Shown here in pieces: positions 33,418 to 44,417 of a DNA stretch of 64,000 nt (positions are counted from its first letter, which is position 1; every line of letters begins with the position of its first letter). The position numbers and the translations under genes were made by a program. Source of the DNA: Thermothielavioides terrestris NRRL 8126 (taxonomy: Eukaryota > Ascomycota > Sordariomycetes > Sordariales > Chaetomiaceae). The notes below the pieces were generated by a model. That model was not told the origin of the DNA. It did not search any database and saw nothing but the letters and a program-made list of their open reading frames with translations. The stretch lies in assembly GCF_000226115.1 (NCBI RefSeq), contig NC_016458.1, positions 6,792,001-6,856,000 of the forward strand. Reading direction: 5' to 3'.

Positions 33418-34515
33418 GTCGTGCTTATCAGAGAGCTGCGGGGTTTGGTGCACCGCCAAGACCGAGCGTCAACACAGCATGATGCAAACAAGTCCGGAGT
33501 AGGCTTGTCAGCTCGGATTCTTGGCAGGAGCTGCGGCTTACTTATCGCGAGCACTCATTCATGCCAGGAGTCAGATGAGGCTGCCATGGGCCCCCATCAT
33601 CATTACTGTGGGAGTCGTCCGGCAATGACGCAGAGCGAGACGCCCACAACTGGACTGTGTGGTTCTCCCCCCGAACATGTTCACGTGTGCGACAGTCGCG
33701 GTTCGCACCTTCAACACGAGAGTTGCTGCATTGCACGAGTTCCATTGACTGCCTTGGCAGAGAGCCTGTGAAACGCAGGGCGGGCATCCACATTGCGGGG
33801 TGGGGGGGCGATTACGTGGCTTGCGACATTCCGTCTCAGAGCCTGCCATTCTGACTCGAGCAAACTCGAACACGAACCCACAGTGTGCTCGTTCAATGGC
33901 CATATCCAACTCGGGTTGAAGAACGCATGCAAAAAGATACGCTACAGTTCGAAATGACGCAATCGCATACTGTGTGACCCCACTTGATTCCTTCCATGTG
34001 CTTGCGGGATCCGCCGTGGCTCACTCCGAGCCCCCTGCGCCTTGGTATTGGAACACGCCAAAAAAACACACCGCTAGCGGCAAATGCTCCGTTGCGTGAT
34101 TCGCCGCCCCCCTGACATTCGTTATCAGACCTGTCGTTCCTGTCTGTTGCACAAGCTTCAGCTGCAAACTCAATCCAGCCTTGTGGGCTGTGTCCTTTCG
34201 TTTGACCACGATCATGAGCCACGCTCGTTACCTTTCACTCCGCTAGTAGCATACGCTTGACATCCGACGCTTCGTGCACCTACCTAGTCGACGGCCTGTT
34301 TGTCATGACTCTTGTTCCGATCGCTCAGTTCTCGACCTCGACCCAACGCGCCGAGCAATCCCTCTGAGATCTCCGATTGATTCCATGTTATCGCGCACCA
34401 GTGGCTTGGCCTAGCTTGCCGTCCCCTCTCGATAACTCGGGCCTTCATCTGTCGGCAGCCATACCCACGTACGCGACCAATTGAGACCTCCTCACCGGCA
34501 CGCGCCTCTCATCCC
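33418..34515. other. Intergenic region upstream of YND1
   Basis: These 1.1 kb lie between MTR3 and YND1, both on +. They should hold the YND1 promoter and 5' UTR; a pyrimidine-rich leader precedes the ATG at 34516. No gene-like frame was found. Confidence 0.4.
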
Positions 34516-36729
34516 ATGGGCAAGAAGTGGCGTTGGGGGGTGATACTGGACGCCGGGTCGTCTGGGACTCGGCTACATGTCTACCGATGGAAAGACCCCC
34601 AGAAGGCCCTTAAATACGCTTCCGCAGAGGACTTGCGCAGCTTGCCGAAGTTGACGACGGAAAAAAAATGGACGAAGAAGATCAGGCCAGGCGTCTCGAC
34701 CTTCGGCGACAGGGTCGGCGACGTAGGGCCATACTTGCAGCAGCTGATCGACCATGCGCTCCGAGTCGTCCCCAGAGACCAGGTCCAAGATACGCCGATC
34801 TTCCTCATGGCGACGGCGGGGATGCGACTGCTGCCTCAAGTCCAGCAAACAGCGTTGACGAGGGAGATTTGCTCCTATCTCCGGCGGAATACGCAGTTCT
34901 CGCTCCCGGATTGCGACTTGCACATTCAGGTCATCAAAGGCGAGACGGAAGGGTTGTACGGCTGGATCGCGGCCAACTATCTGTTGGGCGGGTTCGACCA
35001 TCCCGAACACCATCAGCACGGCAAGGGCCATCATACGTACGGCTTTCTGGACATGGGCGGCGCTTCAGCACAGATCGCTTTCGCTCCCAATGCGACCGAG
35101 GCTCAGAAACATGCGAATGACCTGAAGCTGTTGCGGCTGCGCACGCTCGACGGGTCGCCCGCCGAGTACAAGGTCTTCACTGCGACATGGCTGGGTTTCG
35201 GCGTCAATCAGGCACGCGAGCGCTACGTCAAGAGTCTTGAGGAGCAATACGCCGAGTCCGAGGCCGAAGTCCCTGACCCTTGCCTCCCGAAGGGGCTGCG
35301 GACAACCCTCAGGGGAGATCCTGTTGGCGACGGGACCCAGGATGCGCCCACCTTATTCGGCACCGGACAATTCGACGAATGCTTGCAACTGACGTACCCG
35401 CTGCTCGGCAAAGATCAGCCATGCGAAGACCAGCCCTGCTTGCTGAACGGCCAGCACGTCCCGGCCATCGACTTCGATGTGAATCACTTCATCGGCGTTT
35501 CGGAATATTGGCACACGACGCATGGCGTGTTCGGGGGCAAGCACGACAAGGCCTACGATTTCGCGACGTATCAGCAAAGAGTCCAGGATTTTTGCGGGCA
35601 AGACTGGGCTCAAATTCAGCGCAACCTCGACGGCACCAAAGAGGGCGATGCGAAGAACGCCCAGGAGGCGTGCTTCAAAGCTTCCTGGTTGATCAACGTA
35701 TTACACGAGGGAATTGGGGTTCCGCGCATCGGTATCGAGGACCTGCCAACGGCAAACGTCTCCCGAGGCGCGCTGGAGCACGCGAAGGAGAAGGGCTTCA
35801 TCGACCCGTTCCAGCCGGTGGACAAGATCGACGGCATCGAAGTGAGCTGGACGCTAGGGAAGATGGTCCTCTATGCGGCGGGCCAAATCCCCCCACAGAG
35901 CCTGGACGACCGGTATCCCGTCGGCTTCGGGAGCAACACGGGTGGGACGCCGCACGATTTCCAGTTTGCCGGATCCAGCTGGAAGCCGATCAACCACCAC
36001 GGCAACCAAACGAGCGACGACGACCAGGACTGGGACTTTGACGCAGAGGACATCCTCGACAGGGCCAAGTCCAAGCCGACAACGGGCCTCTTCGCGTTCA
36101 TCCTCATTCTCCTCCTGTTCCTCTACTTCTTCCGCAAGCGCGACCGGCGCATGCGTCTCTACAGCCGGGTCAACTCCGTCCTCAGGCGGCCCCGACGGCC
36201 CGGGAGCGGCGGCGGGGCGCGCAGCAAGGGCAGCGGCCCCCGCGGCCTGTCGGGGCTCGCGGCCAAGCTCTTCGGCGGCCGCCCGTCCGGCCCGGCGTAC
36301 GAGCGGGTGATGGAGGAGGGCGAGGCCGACCGGTTCGAGCTGGGCGGCGGCGGCGAGTCGGACGACGCCACGACCGTGTACTCGGAGACCATGTACTCGG
36401 ACTCGAGCGACCTGTCGAGGCCGTCATCCTTGTCGTCGTCCCGGCTCGGTCTGTCGTCGGGCCTGTTGACGCCCCAGATCGCCGACCACCACCACCACCT
36501 CCACCTCCATCATCATCATCACCCTCACGCCGGACGGTTTGACCTGGCGTCGTCGCCGACCGTGTCGTCTTCGGCGCTGGATCGCAGCGGGCTGGCGGTC
36601 AGGACGGAGAGCAGGGAGCGGTTGGCGCTGCCGTCGCACCTGGTGGCGATGGGCATGGGCAGGCGGAGCAGGGCGGGCAGCCCGACGAGGGTGAAGAGTC
36701 CGCTGGCGTCGCCGCTGCTGGACACGTAG
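34516..36729 (+). CDS. YND1: Golgi apyrase / nucleoside diphosphatase, GDA1-CD39 family (YND1 type)
   Basis: A single exon encodes 737 residues. The enzyme removes phosphate from nucleoside di- and triphosphates in the Golgi lumen, which supports nucleotide-sugar antiport during glycosylation. Apyrase conserved regions are DAGSSGTR (residues 12-19), MATAGMRLL (about 97-105), GETEGLYGWIAANYLLG (about 137-153) and GFLDMGGASAQIAF (about 176-189). A C-terminal membrane anchor (LFAFILILLLFLYFF, about residues 525-540) followed by a roughly 190-residue basic, Ser/Gly-rich cytosolic tail with a His-rich run matches YND1 and not GDA1, which has an N-terminal anchor. No intron is needed. Confidence 0.92.
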   Translation: MGKKWRWGVILDAGSSGTRLHVYRWKDPQKALKYASAEDLRSLPKLTTEKKWTKKIRPGVSTFGDRVGDVGPYLQQLIDHALRVVPRDQVQDTPIFLMATAGMRLLPQVQQTALTREICSYLRRNTQFSLPDCDLHIQVIKGETEGLYGWIAANYLLGGFDHPEHHQHGKGHHTYGFLDMGGASAQIAFAPNATEAQKHANDLKLLRLRTLDGSPAEYKVFTATWLGFGVNQARERYVKSLEEQYAESEAEVPDPCLPKGLRTTLRGDPVGDGTQDAPTLFGTGQFDECLQLTYPLLGKDQPCEDQPCLLNGQHVPAIDFDVNHFIGVSEYWHTTHGVFGGKHDKAYDFATYQQRVQDFCGQDWAQIQRNLDGTKEGDAKNAQEACFKASWLINVLHEGIGVPRIGIEDLPTANVSRGALEHAKEKGFIDPFQPVDKIDGIEVSWTLGKMVLYAAGQIPPQSLDDRYPVGFGSNTGGTPHDFQFAGSSWKPINHHGNQTSDDDQDWDFDAEDILDRAKSKPTTGLFAFILILLLFLYFFRKRDRRMRLYSRVNSVLRRPRRPGSGGGARSKGSGPRGLSGLAAKLFGGRPSGPAYERVMEEGEADRFELGGGGESDDATTVYSETMYSDSSDLSRPSSLSSSRLGLSSGLLTPQIADHHHHLHLHHHHHPHAGRFDLASSPTVSSSALDRSGLAVRTESRERLALPSHLVAMGMGRRSRAGSPTRVKSPLASPLLDT

Positions 36730-37277
36730 GAGCGTCCCGATGGCAGGGGTTGGCATGTGTCGGCGAGAGCCGTCTTGTTGAGGTTTTTGAGTGTTGTGGC
36801 TCTTTTGTTGCTCTACTTCTTCTGTTGGTGCAGATCGCTTGGGAGCGGTTGATCTAAAACCTTTTTAGTATCGGGTTATTTTTCTCCCTGTGAAGATATG
36901 GGCATGGCGAGTTCAGGGCATGGCGAATAGGGGGTATTTTGGACGGCGGGAGCCGGGCTGTTGTTTCTGTCCTTGAGCCGGCGTTGTCAGGAGCATGTTG
37001 CCCGCTGAACAGTTGGATGGGCATCGTTGTAAATGTGAGTTCCTGTTGTTATGGTTCATGCCCGTCTAAGAGACTACTTCTATAATTTCAAGCAAACGCT
37101 TTTTCGTTACTGTAGCTACCTCCTTGCCTTTTATTGATGTTCCACGTTCCCATTGCGAAAAATGCACTCCTCCAGGCCCAACCCGTCTGCCACTTTTGTG
37201 CAAACTCCCTTCCTTCCTTCCTTCCCCTGAGCAAACCCAAACTCTCCGCCCATCCCCTTTCCATCACGCACAATACA
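36730..37277. other. Convergent intergenic stretch YND1/OPI10
   Basis: These 548 bases lie between two convergent 3' ends and are GT- and T-rich, as expected for 3' UTRs. No gene or repeat was seen. Confidence 0.45.
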
Positions 37278-38042
37278 TCAGTCATCCCGCTCCAAGAACC
37301 CCGGATCGGTCCGCACGCGGTTCTCAAACTTGCGCCACCACTCCTCGAACGCGCGCAGCGGCACCACCTCGACCTCCCCCGCCGTGCCGCTGAACCCGGC
37401 CAGGAAGTTGAACGCGTTCTTGATGATCCGCTGCGCCAGCACCAGCGTGCTCGGCTGCTGCTGCTGCGCCCTCGAGCCGGCGGGTACCAGCGCTCCGCTT
37501 GCCGCGCCCCCAGAGGCAGAGGTGGCGGAGGAGGAGGAGGTGCTGGTGCTGGTGGTATTTGCGAGCTGGGCGAGCTGCGCAGCCACGGAGGCGGCGGGCT
37601 CGATGGAGATGCCGATCACGACGTTGCTGCTGCTGCTGCTGCTGCCGGCTGCTGATGCGCCCCCTGGTTGACTGCCGCCGCCGGTGGTGGTAGCAGAGGG
37701 AGGAGAGGTGGTGGGGGTGTTGAGCTTGAAGACGGCGCTCTCCTTGCCCGCGCCGATGCCGCCCAGGAACTTGAAGTTGAGCTCGGGCTGGCCCGGGCCG
37801 GTCGGCGGCGTGACCAGGTAGATGGCGGCGGCGGTGTCCGGGGGCAGGACGACACCCGGGAAGAGGAAGACGGTGAGGTGGGAGAAGGATTTGGAAGGGG
37901 CGCCTGCGCCGGGCTGGGCTTGTGCCGGCGGGATCGCGTACAGGAAGCTGGTGGGCGTCGGAGATTCGGTTGGCACGGTGATGAGCGGCTGGCCGGCCGG
38001 GACGAGGCCGAAAGGTGGCGGCGCCTGCTGCTGCTCGGCCAT
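37278..38042 (-). CDS. OPI10: Hikeshi/OPI10-family protein
   Basis: A single exon encodes 254 residues. Hikeshi imports Hsp70 into the nucleus during heat stress, and yeast OPI10 mutants overproduce inositol. The N-terminal domain has FGLVPAGQPLIT at residues 11-22, a HLTVFLFPGVVLPPDTAAAIY strand region and FKFLGGIGAGKESAVFKLN. The C-terminal helix pair ends in FNFLAGFSG...FEEWWRKFENRVRTDPGFLE. Between them lies a Ser/Thr/Ala-rich low-complexity insert, longer than in yeast or human. The start Met is in frame with no earlier in-frame ATG. Confidence 0.92.
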   Translation of the reverse strand: MAEQQQAPPPFGLVPAGQPLITVPTESPTPTSFLYAIPPAQAQPGAGAPSKSFSHLTVFLFPGVVLPPDTAAAIYLVTPPTGPGQPELNFKFLGGIGAGKESAVFKLNTPTTSPPSATTTGGGSQPGGASAAGSSSSSSNVVIGISIEPAASVAAQLAQLANTTSTSTSSSSATSASGGAASGALVPAGSRAQQQQPSTLVLAQRIIKNAFNFLAGFSGTAGEVEVVPLRAFEEWWRKFENRVRTDPGFLERDD

Positions 38043-39147
38043 CGTGGCTGTTGGTGGTGGGGGTGCTAGCGGCGTGAGACTCCTAAGATCTGGGGTGAAT
38101 GGCGTCTGTCCGAGTCAAATTTCCCGCTCTGGATTCCCCGTCGTCTTCTTTTATATGGATGCGGACTGGTGCAAGTGATGTATGATTTAAGAGTCCATCC
38201 AGCATTCCAGACGGTGGTAGTGTGGTGGTGGCGGACTCGAAGCAGACGCTACCTTGGTGAACAGCTGCCCGGCTCAACAGGTATGTACGGATACAGGGCA
38301 ACAGTGTTGGTCGTCTGGTTGATTAGTCGTTTGTGATAGTTGTTTACTTCTCTACGAGGTATGCACATCCTACATGACGGAGTCTTCTCAGGTGTAAAGC
38401 TGTGGAATCACCTGCAGGGTTCCAGAGCGATCTACGGATCCGTCCGAGATGCCAAGCCGGGCCCCGAAAAGCTAACGCGCAGGGGTCTTGGCGTCCCGCT
38501 AACTACCGGGCTGTAACTAGGTAGGTACGTGTACCGTACGCTACACTACACTACACTCCTCCGTAATGTACAGGACGCTCCACACACTATGGGACGCTGC
38601 GTGGTCACTGTGGTGAGGTCGGGCAGTGGGGTAACGGCGCCGTCGTCAACGTGTCGCCCGGGCACTCCGGAATACACCGTTCCTGTCCCGAACCATTTAG
38701 TCCGTGACTACCGAGACAGAGCCTACCTAAACCAATTCCCAAGAGGCAATTCAGAAACCGAGCACGCGAGGAGGCTCCGGGCATCATTGGTGCCGAGCTG
38801 AGAGCGCGGTCAGATAATACAGGAAACCTGTTCGGATAGATAGATGCACGCTAGCTCGCTCTGCAACATCATCCACTAGCAATGGACCCTAACCTGCCCC
38901 GAAAGTGGAGGCGGGTGGTTTCGAACAAACGTGGGCTTGGCTCGGGGCCGCCCAAAGTCAGAACTGTTCTGGCCACCACCGCATGTCCAGTCCTGGTGTC
39001 TGCAGATCCCGCCGTTCTCCCTGTTGGTGACGACGGTGTTTCTCTTGTTAGGTCAACTGAGTCGCTCGCAACCTTAGCCGAAACTTAGCGGGGCAAACAG
39101 TCGCCGGCTTCGTGTCAGAGAAAACAGCAGCAGCGGCAGCAGCAACA
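38043..39147. other. Divergent promoter region OPI10/NUDIX gene
   Basis: These 1.1 kb lie between two divergent genes. There is a short CTACA tandem (CTACACTACACTACACT) at about 38540-38556. No protein-like frame was recognised. Confidence 0.4.
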
Positions 39148-40335
39148 ATGGCACCTCGCTTGACGACGGCAGACTTGGTGAATAAATGCGATGGGTAGGC
39201 CTTCTTTTCCTCACCCGTTGTTCCTGCACTCGATACCCGTGGGAGGTGTTGGGGCCCGACATTTTCGGCGACGTGAGGGCATGCATTCATCGATGGAGAT
39301 CATTCATGAGGCCGTTCACTTACACCGCATCGACCATGAAGCTTCCCCGACCCCGAGAGGGACCCCACGGGTTACGCGAAGGAGATGAGCAGGCTCTACA
39401 CGCTCATATGGAAGGACAGCGAGGGGTCCTTTCCCATCGGCTATGTGCCGCTGTCTGTCCTGGAAGCGCTAGAGAACACGCCCGAGAGCATCAGGGGCCC
39501 GCTTCATGTCGATCATGAAGCGAGAACGATCCTGCTGTTTCAGGGGCTCGGCAGCGAAGAGGAGCGCACCAAACTCGTGGGCCAGCTGACGGCGTACTGG
39601 CGCCAGAACCAAACCTTCCGCATCCTCAAGGGCTGGCGCGATGAGCTGTGGCCGGTCTACGGACGCAACGGCGACCTGCTGTTCAGCGTCGAGCGCGTCG
39701 CCATGGGCCTGTTCGGGAACGCCCGTTTCGGCGTGCACATGGTCGCCTTCCTCCGCCGCAGCGACGCCAGCAGCCGCTACGACTTCAGGATCTGGGTTCC
39801 CAAGCGCGCCGCCGACAAGTCGTCGTACCCGGGTATGCTGGACAATACGGTGGCCGGCGGCCTGATGACCAACGAGGACCCCTTTGAGTGCCTCGTCCGC
39901 GAGGCCGACGAGGAGGCGTCGCTGCCCGAGGACTTGATGCGAAAACACGCCAAGGGAACAGGCACCGTCACGTACATCTACATCACGGACGAGCGCGCCG
40001 GCGGAGAACCAGGCTGGATCTACCCTGAATGCCAATGGGTCTACGATCTCGAGCTGCCCGCAGACGGGAGCGTCACCCCGCGCCCCAAGGACGGGGAGGT
40101 CGAGAGCTTCAGTCTGCACACGGTGGAGGAGATCCAGGAACAGCTGGCCCAGGGACTGTGGAAGCCAAACTGCGCCATCATCATGCTCGATTTCTTCGTC
40201 CGGCACGGGATATTGACGCCCGAAAACGAGCCGTACTATGACGAGCTTCTCGCGAGGACGCACCGCTTCATTCCCTTCCCCGGCCCGCATTGGCCGCACT
40301 GGCGGCATTCCTCCCCGCCGGATCGGAGGACTTAG
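39148..40335 (+). CDS. DUF4743-NUDIX hydrolase (YJR142W / Tnr3-like)
   Basis: Exons are 39148..39194 and 39342..40335, giving 346 residues. The first exon encodes MAPRLTTADLVNKCDG and joins in phase to FPDPERDPTGYAKEM. The N-terminal DUF4743 part contains FPIGYVPLSVLEAL. The NUDIX box is at about residues 187-209: GG(x5)E(x7)READEEAS, with the REUxEE core intact. Relatives (yeast YJR142W, the NUDIX half of S. pombe Tnr3) hydrolyse damaged forms of thiamine diphosphate; that activity is inferred from the family. The donor is GTAGGC and the intron 147 bases. It converges with RPB8. Confidence 0.88.
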
Positions 40336-40537
40336 GGAGGCCGCCGCAACGAACGGCTCAGAAACAGGCCGCTTTCCTGGGTATCGTCTTGTCAACACTC
40401 GCCAGAAACTTCCCCAGAAGAAAATATATGCCTGCCATGTCCTGAACGCCGAGTTCCACATTAGATTTTCTCAGCGTCGTGTCGACAGCGATCCCAGGCC
40501 CTGTTCAACCCATAACCCACATTCATAAAAAATTCCG

Positions 40538-41098
40538 TCACCGTTTCCGAGCGAGGAGGTAGACGTGATCTACCCGGAGCGGGGTGAGCTTCTTGTACGG
40601 CCCCTCAAGCGACATCAACAAGCCGCCAAACGAGATGTATGCCTTGCTGTTATTCCCCCGTAAGACGTCAGCCATTCCATTTCCTTGGCCCCTTAACAGA
40701 CAAGCAGCCAAGGCCAGCCGGCCCAGAACGGCAAGCAAAAGGGAGACTCACATCGTCCTCCCGTCCTCGGCGTCCTCGAACTTGTAGATCTTGCCGTAGC
40801 AGACGTAGTCGAAGATGTCGGCCAGCGTGGCGTCGCTGGCGCCGGCCTTGGCCACGTCGCGCCACCCGCGCTCGTCGTCCTTGCTGCCGTCGTAGTGCAG
40901 CGACGTCGCCAGCGCCACGTGCAGCTCCTCGCCGACCTTGCACGGGAACAGCTCCTTGTTGATGTCCAGGCTCATCGAGATGCTGCCGTCCTCCGACGTG
41001 CAGTAGATGCGGTCCACCCGGTCGTACTTGGGCTCGCTGAGCCGCTCGATCCGGAAGTGGTCCTCGAAGAGCTGCGCGTCTGAGGCGATGCCTGACAT
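40538..41098 (-). CDS. RPB8: RNA polymerase I/II/III shared subunit RPB8 (RPABC3)
   Basis: Exons are 41098..40752 and 40646..40538, giving 151 residues, the normal RPB8 size. It is a core subunit of all three nuclear RNA polymerases with an OB-like fold. Recognisable stretches are LFEDHFRIERL and KYDRVDRIYCTSEDGSISM near the start, LATSLHYDG in the middle, and YISFGGLLMSLEG with the terminal VYLLARKR. The splice is GTGAGT...CAG with phase 2. It diverges from ELP4 across 394 bases. Confidence 0.95.
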
Positions 41099-41492
41099 TT
41101 TTGCGTGCCTTTTTGTTATCCCCCTCCCCTCCTTTTCGTGAGTTGGAAAGATGGATTCGCGGTGGCCGACGGAGAGAAGAGAACTGTGGAGATGTTCCTA
41201 GACGTGAAGGGACTTTCTATGCAGGCGGAAAGAGGTGTGGAGGCGAGCGCGGTTTGCGATTGTGCTGCCGATCGCAAGGCATGGAGTTGACAAAAATTTC
41301 CGGAAACAGCAGGCTGCGTTCAATTGCTGATGGACTGAGCTGACAGCATGGGAGACCGCTGAGTGCGGGACAGGGGCAAGGGCCGCTGTTCGCGGCAGGC
41401 AGCGACAAGGGTGGGGCCACCGATAAGAAGCTTTTCGACTTATCAAAGCCCCTCCACCCTGCGGAGTACTTGCATCTACCATCTACGCCGAC
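41099..41492. promoter_or_regulatory. Divergent promoter RPB8/ELP4
   Basis: These 394 bases separate two divergently transcribed housekeeping genes and should hold both promoters. No clear factor site was singled out. Confidence 0.4.
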
Positions 41493-42698
41493 ATGTCATT
41501 CGTGAAAAGAAATACGGTGATTTCGGCACGACCTGGGCGGCCGGCCGCCCAGGCAGCTCCAGCACCGGAGAAGCAGCAGCTCGCGCCTGGAATCCGTCCG
41601 TCGCCTCTGGATGGCAGGCCCACGACATCAACCGGGACGTCATCGCTCGATCAGCTCCTCGCGGGACACGGCGGCCTGGCGCTGGGGACTTGTCTCCTGG
41701 TCGAAGAACAGGGCACCACCGACTTCTCCGGTGTCCTTCTACGATACTACGCTGCCGAGGGATTGGTACAGGGCCATCAGGTCCATCTTGTTGGCTACCC
41801 CGCGGAATGGAAACACCAGCTCCCTGCCGTGGCCGCGCCAGATAGCAAAGCCAGGGCAGCTCAGCCCCCGCCGACTCCCGAAGAGAGGATGAAAATCGCT
41901 TGGAGGTATGAAGCTTTGGGGAATTCCGCAACGCCGGTGACCGGGACAAGAGGAGACACAAGCCAGGGGACATTCTGCCACGCGTTCGACCTGGCCAAGC
42001 GCCTCTCCCCGAGCTCGTGTAAAGGGTCGCTGCACCCGACACCGAGCACACATCCGCCGCTGCTCGATCAAAGAAGCCACGGGCCCGCCTCACCATTCCA
42101 GGCCATCATCAAGCACCTCCAAGCCAAACTCTCAGCCTCCCCACCAACCGAAATCCACCGCGTCGTCATCCCAGGCCTCCTCCTCCCGACGCTCTACCCA
42201 CCCCAATGCGCCCACCCGTCCGAAATCCTCCCGTTCCTCCACGGCCTACGCGCCCTCCTCCGACAGTACCCCACACAACTCACAGCCACGCTCACCCTCC
42301 CGACCTCCCTCTTCCCGCGCACCGCCGGCCTGGTCCGCTGGATCGAGCTGCTCTGCGACGGCGTCATTGAGCTGATCCCGCTGCCCGCAAATCCCGGCGC
42401 GCCCCCGCCACCTCCTCGGCCGTCGTCGTCGTCATCGTCTGCGTCCAGCGCGGGGGCGGAGAAGAATGAGCAGCCGCAGGGCCTGCTCAGGGTCCACACG
42501 CTGCCGGTGTTCCACGAAAAAGGAGGAGGTGGCGGTGGTGGGGTCGGGGCCAGCTCGTTCCGCGAGACGCTGGCATTCAGCTTGAGTGCGAGCAGGGGGC
42601 TGGTTATTAAGCCTTATAGCCTTCCGCCGGTGGAAGGGGAGGGGGAGGGGCACGGGGAGAAGACGGGTGGTGGGAAAGAGCAAGGGATTGAGTTTTGA
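41493..42698 (+). CDS. ELP4: Elongator complex subunit ELP4 (PAXNEB family)
   Basis: A single exon encodes 401 residues. ELP4 forms the hexameric RecA-like ring with ELP5 and ELP6. The ring binds tRNA and assists wobble-uridine modification by Elongator. Family features are MSFVKRNTVISARPG at the start, SSLDQLLAGHGGLALGTCLLVEE (the P-loop position lacking a classical Walker A), YYAAEGLVQGHQVHLVG, RMKIAWRYE, TFCHAFDLAKRL, and a late RGLVIKPYSLPP. A Pro/Ser-rich loop near residues 305-325 and a Gly run near 345 are lineage-specific. No intron is needed. Confidence 0.92.
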   Translation: MSFVKRNTVISARPGRPAAQAAPAPEKQQLAPGIRPSPLDGRPTTSTGTSSLDQLLAGHGGLALGTCLLVEEQGTTDFSGVLLRYYAAEGLVQGHQVHLVGYPAEWKHQLPAVAAPDSKARAAQPPPTPEERMKIAWRYEALGNSATPVTGTRGDTSQGTFCHAFDLAKRLSPSSCKGSLHPTPSTHPPLLDQRSHGPASPFQAIIKHLQAKLSASPPTEIHRVVIPGLLLPTLYPPQCAHPSEILPFLHGLRALLRQYPTQLTATLTLPTSLFPRTAGLVRWIELLCDGVIELIPLPANPGAPPPPPRPSSSSSSASSAGAEKNEQPQGLLRVHTLPVFHEKGGGGGGGVGASSFRETLAFSLSASRGLVIKPYSLPPVEGEGEGHGEKTGGGKEQGIEF

Positions 42699-43445
42699 TT
42701 TGGAGTCGGCATCCAGGGTTCTCGAGTGAATCGGACTGTATCGTCTAGGCTTGGAAGGAGTTTACGGTATTGGAGCGGTCGCCTGGCACGGCTTGGTCGG
42801 TACCTATTTAAGGCTTAGATGGCTTCCTGTGTGTCCCGGATAGAAACACTACATGCAGATCTGTGTTGGGAGATCAGATGGAACCTAGCAGGCAGCCTTT
42901 GACGTTGCCGGCACGCACACCTGGGACTCGGTTTAATAAGCCGAATGACTTTGTGAGGATATATGTCCTCGCTGTTCTCAGGAGTTTCTGCCCACTCGAT
43001 GCTTCGTCCCCTGAGTGGCATACTTACCTGACCGAAGCTCGGTATTTCAATACGCATTGCGTCAGTAATACATGGCCCCACACCCGCAGTAATTTACAGC
43101 GGGTCTCAACTGGACCCCAACATCCCGCATAAATTTTCCCACAGCAAAGCACACAACGACTCCCGTCGCTCTTCTTTCTCTCGTTGTCAATGCTGCGTCG
43201 CAGCAGCATTGCCACAAAACAGTGAGTGAGTTGCTTTCCTCCCCCGCCATTCCGTGCATCAGGGAACGATATGATTAGATCTATCGTATTCCAATCTGTC
43301 AATCCACTGAGTATTCCGTGATGACCACATACGTGTCCAAGGCTTATGATCTTTGTTCCCGTTCCTCTTCTGAGCCGCAAATATGCATTGTATTTCCCAA
43401 GCTGTGTTCTAACCGAGACATCAGGGCACCGATCATCTTGCAGCC
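42699..43445. other. Intergenic region upstream of SEN34
   Basis: These 747 bases lie between ELP4 and SEN34 on the same strand and should hold the ELP4 3' UTR and the SEN34 promoter. No gene-like frame was found. Confidence 0.4.
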
Positions 43446-44417
43446 ATGGATGCTGCGTCACAAGAACGGCGGGTCCGGATCTCGCGCATTGCAGGCCGGT
43501 ACCTCGTCTTCGACATAGACGACGTCGTCTACATCCGCCGCCACCACGGCATCTGCGCGGTCCTGACCGGCACCATGCCGCAGAACCCGACGCAGAATCT
43601 CTTCTTAAGCCTGCCTGTCGAGCTGCAAGCCGACGAGGCCAGGCTGCTGGTCGACAAGGGCGTCGGCTACATCGCCGACGAGCTGGCCGAGCACATGGCG
43701 CAGCTGACCGCCGCCGACGACAGCGCGCGTAAGGCGTACCTGCAACACCTCAAACAGCAGCGCAGGCACGCCCAGCAAGTGCTTGACGAGGAACGAGCAA
43801 AGGCCCAGGCCATGCATCTGGAAAAGCGCAAGGCTGCAGCCGCGTCCAAAGCGAAAGCCCTGCCCCCCACGTCGTCGTCGTCGGAGCCCTCCTCCTCTTC
43901 CTCCACCACCTCCACACTAGAACCCGAAGACTCCCTCTTTGACCCGTCGCCTGCCCCAGCAGCCGCCGCGGCCCCCAGACCTAAACAAACACCCCTCCCC
44001 GGCATAACCCCCACTACCAGCACCGCCCTCCTCCCCTCAGCCACCGCGTCAAGCACCCCCGCCGTCGCGGACACCCCCGCTCCGTCCCCGCCGTCCTACC
44101 CGCTGTACAGATACCTCAACGCGCGCGGCTACTACACCACGCCGGGCCTCCGCTTCGGCGGCGACTTCAGCGTCTACCCGGGCGACCCGTTCCGGTATCA
44201 CGCGCACTACCTGGCCAACAGCTACGGGTGGCACGACGAGATCCCGCTGCTGGACCTCGTGACGAGCGGGCGGCTGGGCACGGCGGTGAAGAAGAGTTTT
44301 CTGTTCGGCGCGGCGGTGGAGGGTGCGAGCGAGCCTGGTGGCGGCGGTGCCGGTGTTGGGGGAGGGGATGGGAAAGCCGGGGTGAGGGTGTTCTGTGTTG
44401 AGTGGGCTGGTATGTGA
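43446..44417 (+). CDS. SEN34: tRNA-splicing endonuclease catalytic subunit SEN34
   Basis: A single exon encodes 323 residues. SEN34 cleaves the 3' splice site of intron-containing pre-tRNAs. The N-terminal domain reads [20 protein letters not shown] Lys/Ala-rich coiled region and a Ser/Pro-rich linker follow. The C-terminal nuclease domain contains [20 protein letters not shown], then [14 protein letters not shown] and AVKKSFLFG. The Tyr/His/Lys triad of the family corresponds to the Y of that region, the His of RYHAHY, and the Lys of VKKSF. A pre-tRNA-Gln with an intron, a natural substrate type, lies at 57177-57262. A Gly-rich insert sits near the C-terminus. Confidence 0.92.
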   Translation: MDAASQERRVRISRIAGRYLVFDIDDVVYIRRHHGICAVLTGTMPQNPTQNLFLSLPVELQADEARLLVDKGVGYIADELAEHMAQLTAADDSARKAYLQHLKQQRRHAQQVLDEERAKAQAMHLEKRKAAAASKAKALPPTSSSSEPSSSSSTTSTLEPEDSLFDPSPAPAAAAAPRPKQTPLPGITPTTSTALLPSATASSTPAVADTPAPSPPSYPLYRYLNARGYYTTPGLRFGGDFSVYPGDPFRYHAHYLANSYGWHDEIPLLDLVTSGRLGTAVKKSFLFGAAVEGASEPGGGGAGVGGGDGKAGVRVFCVEWAGM

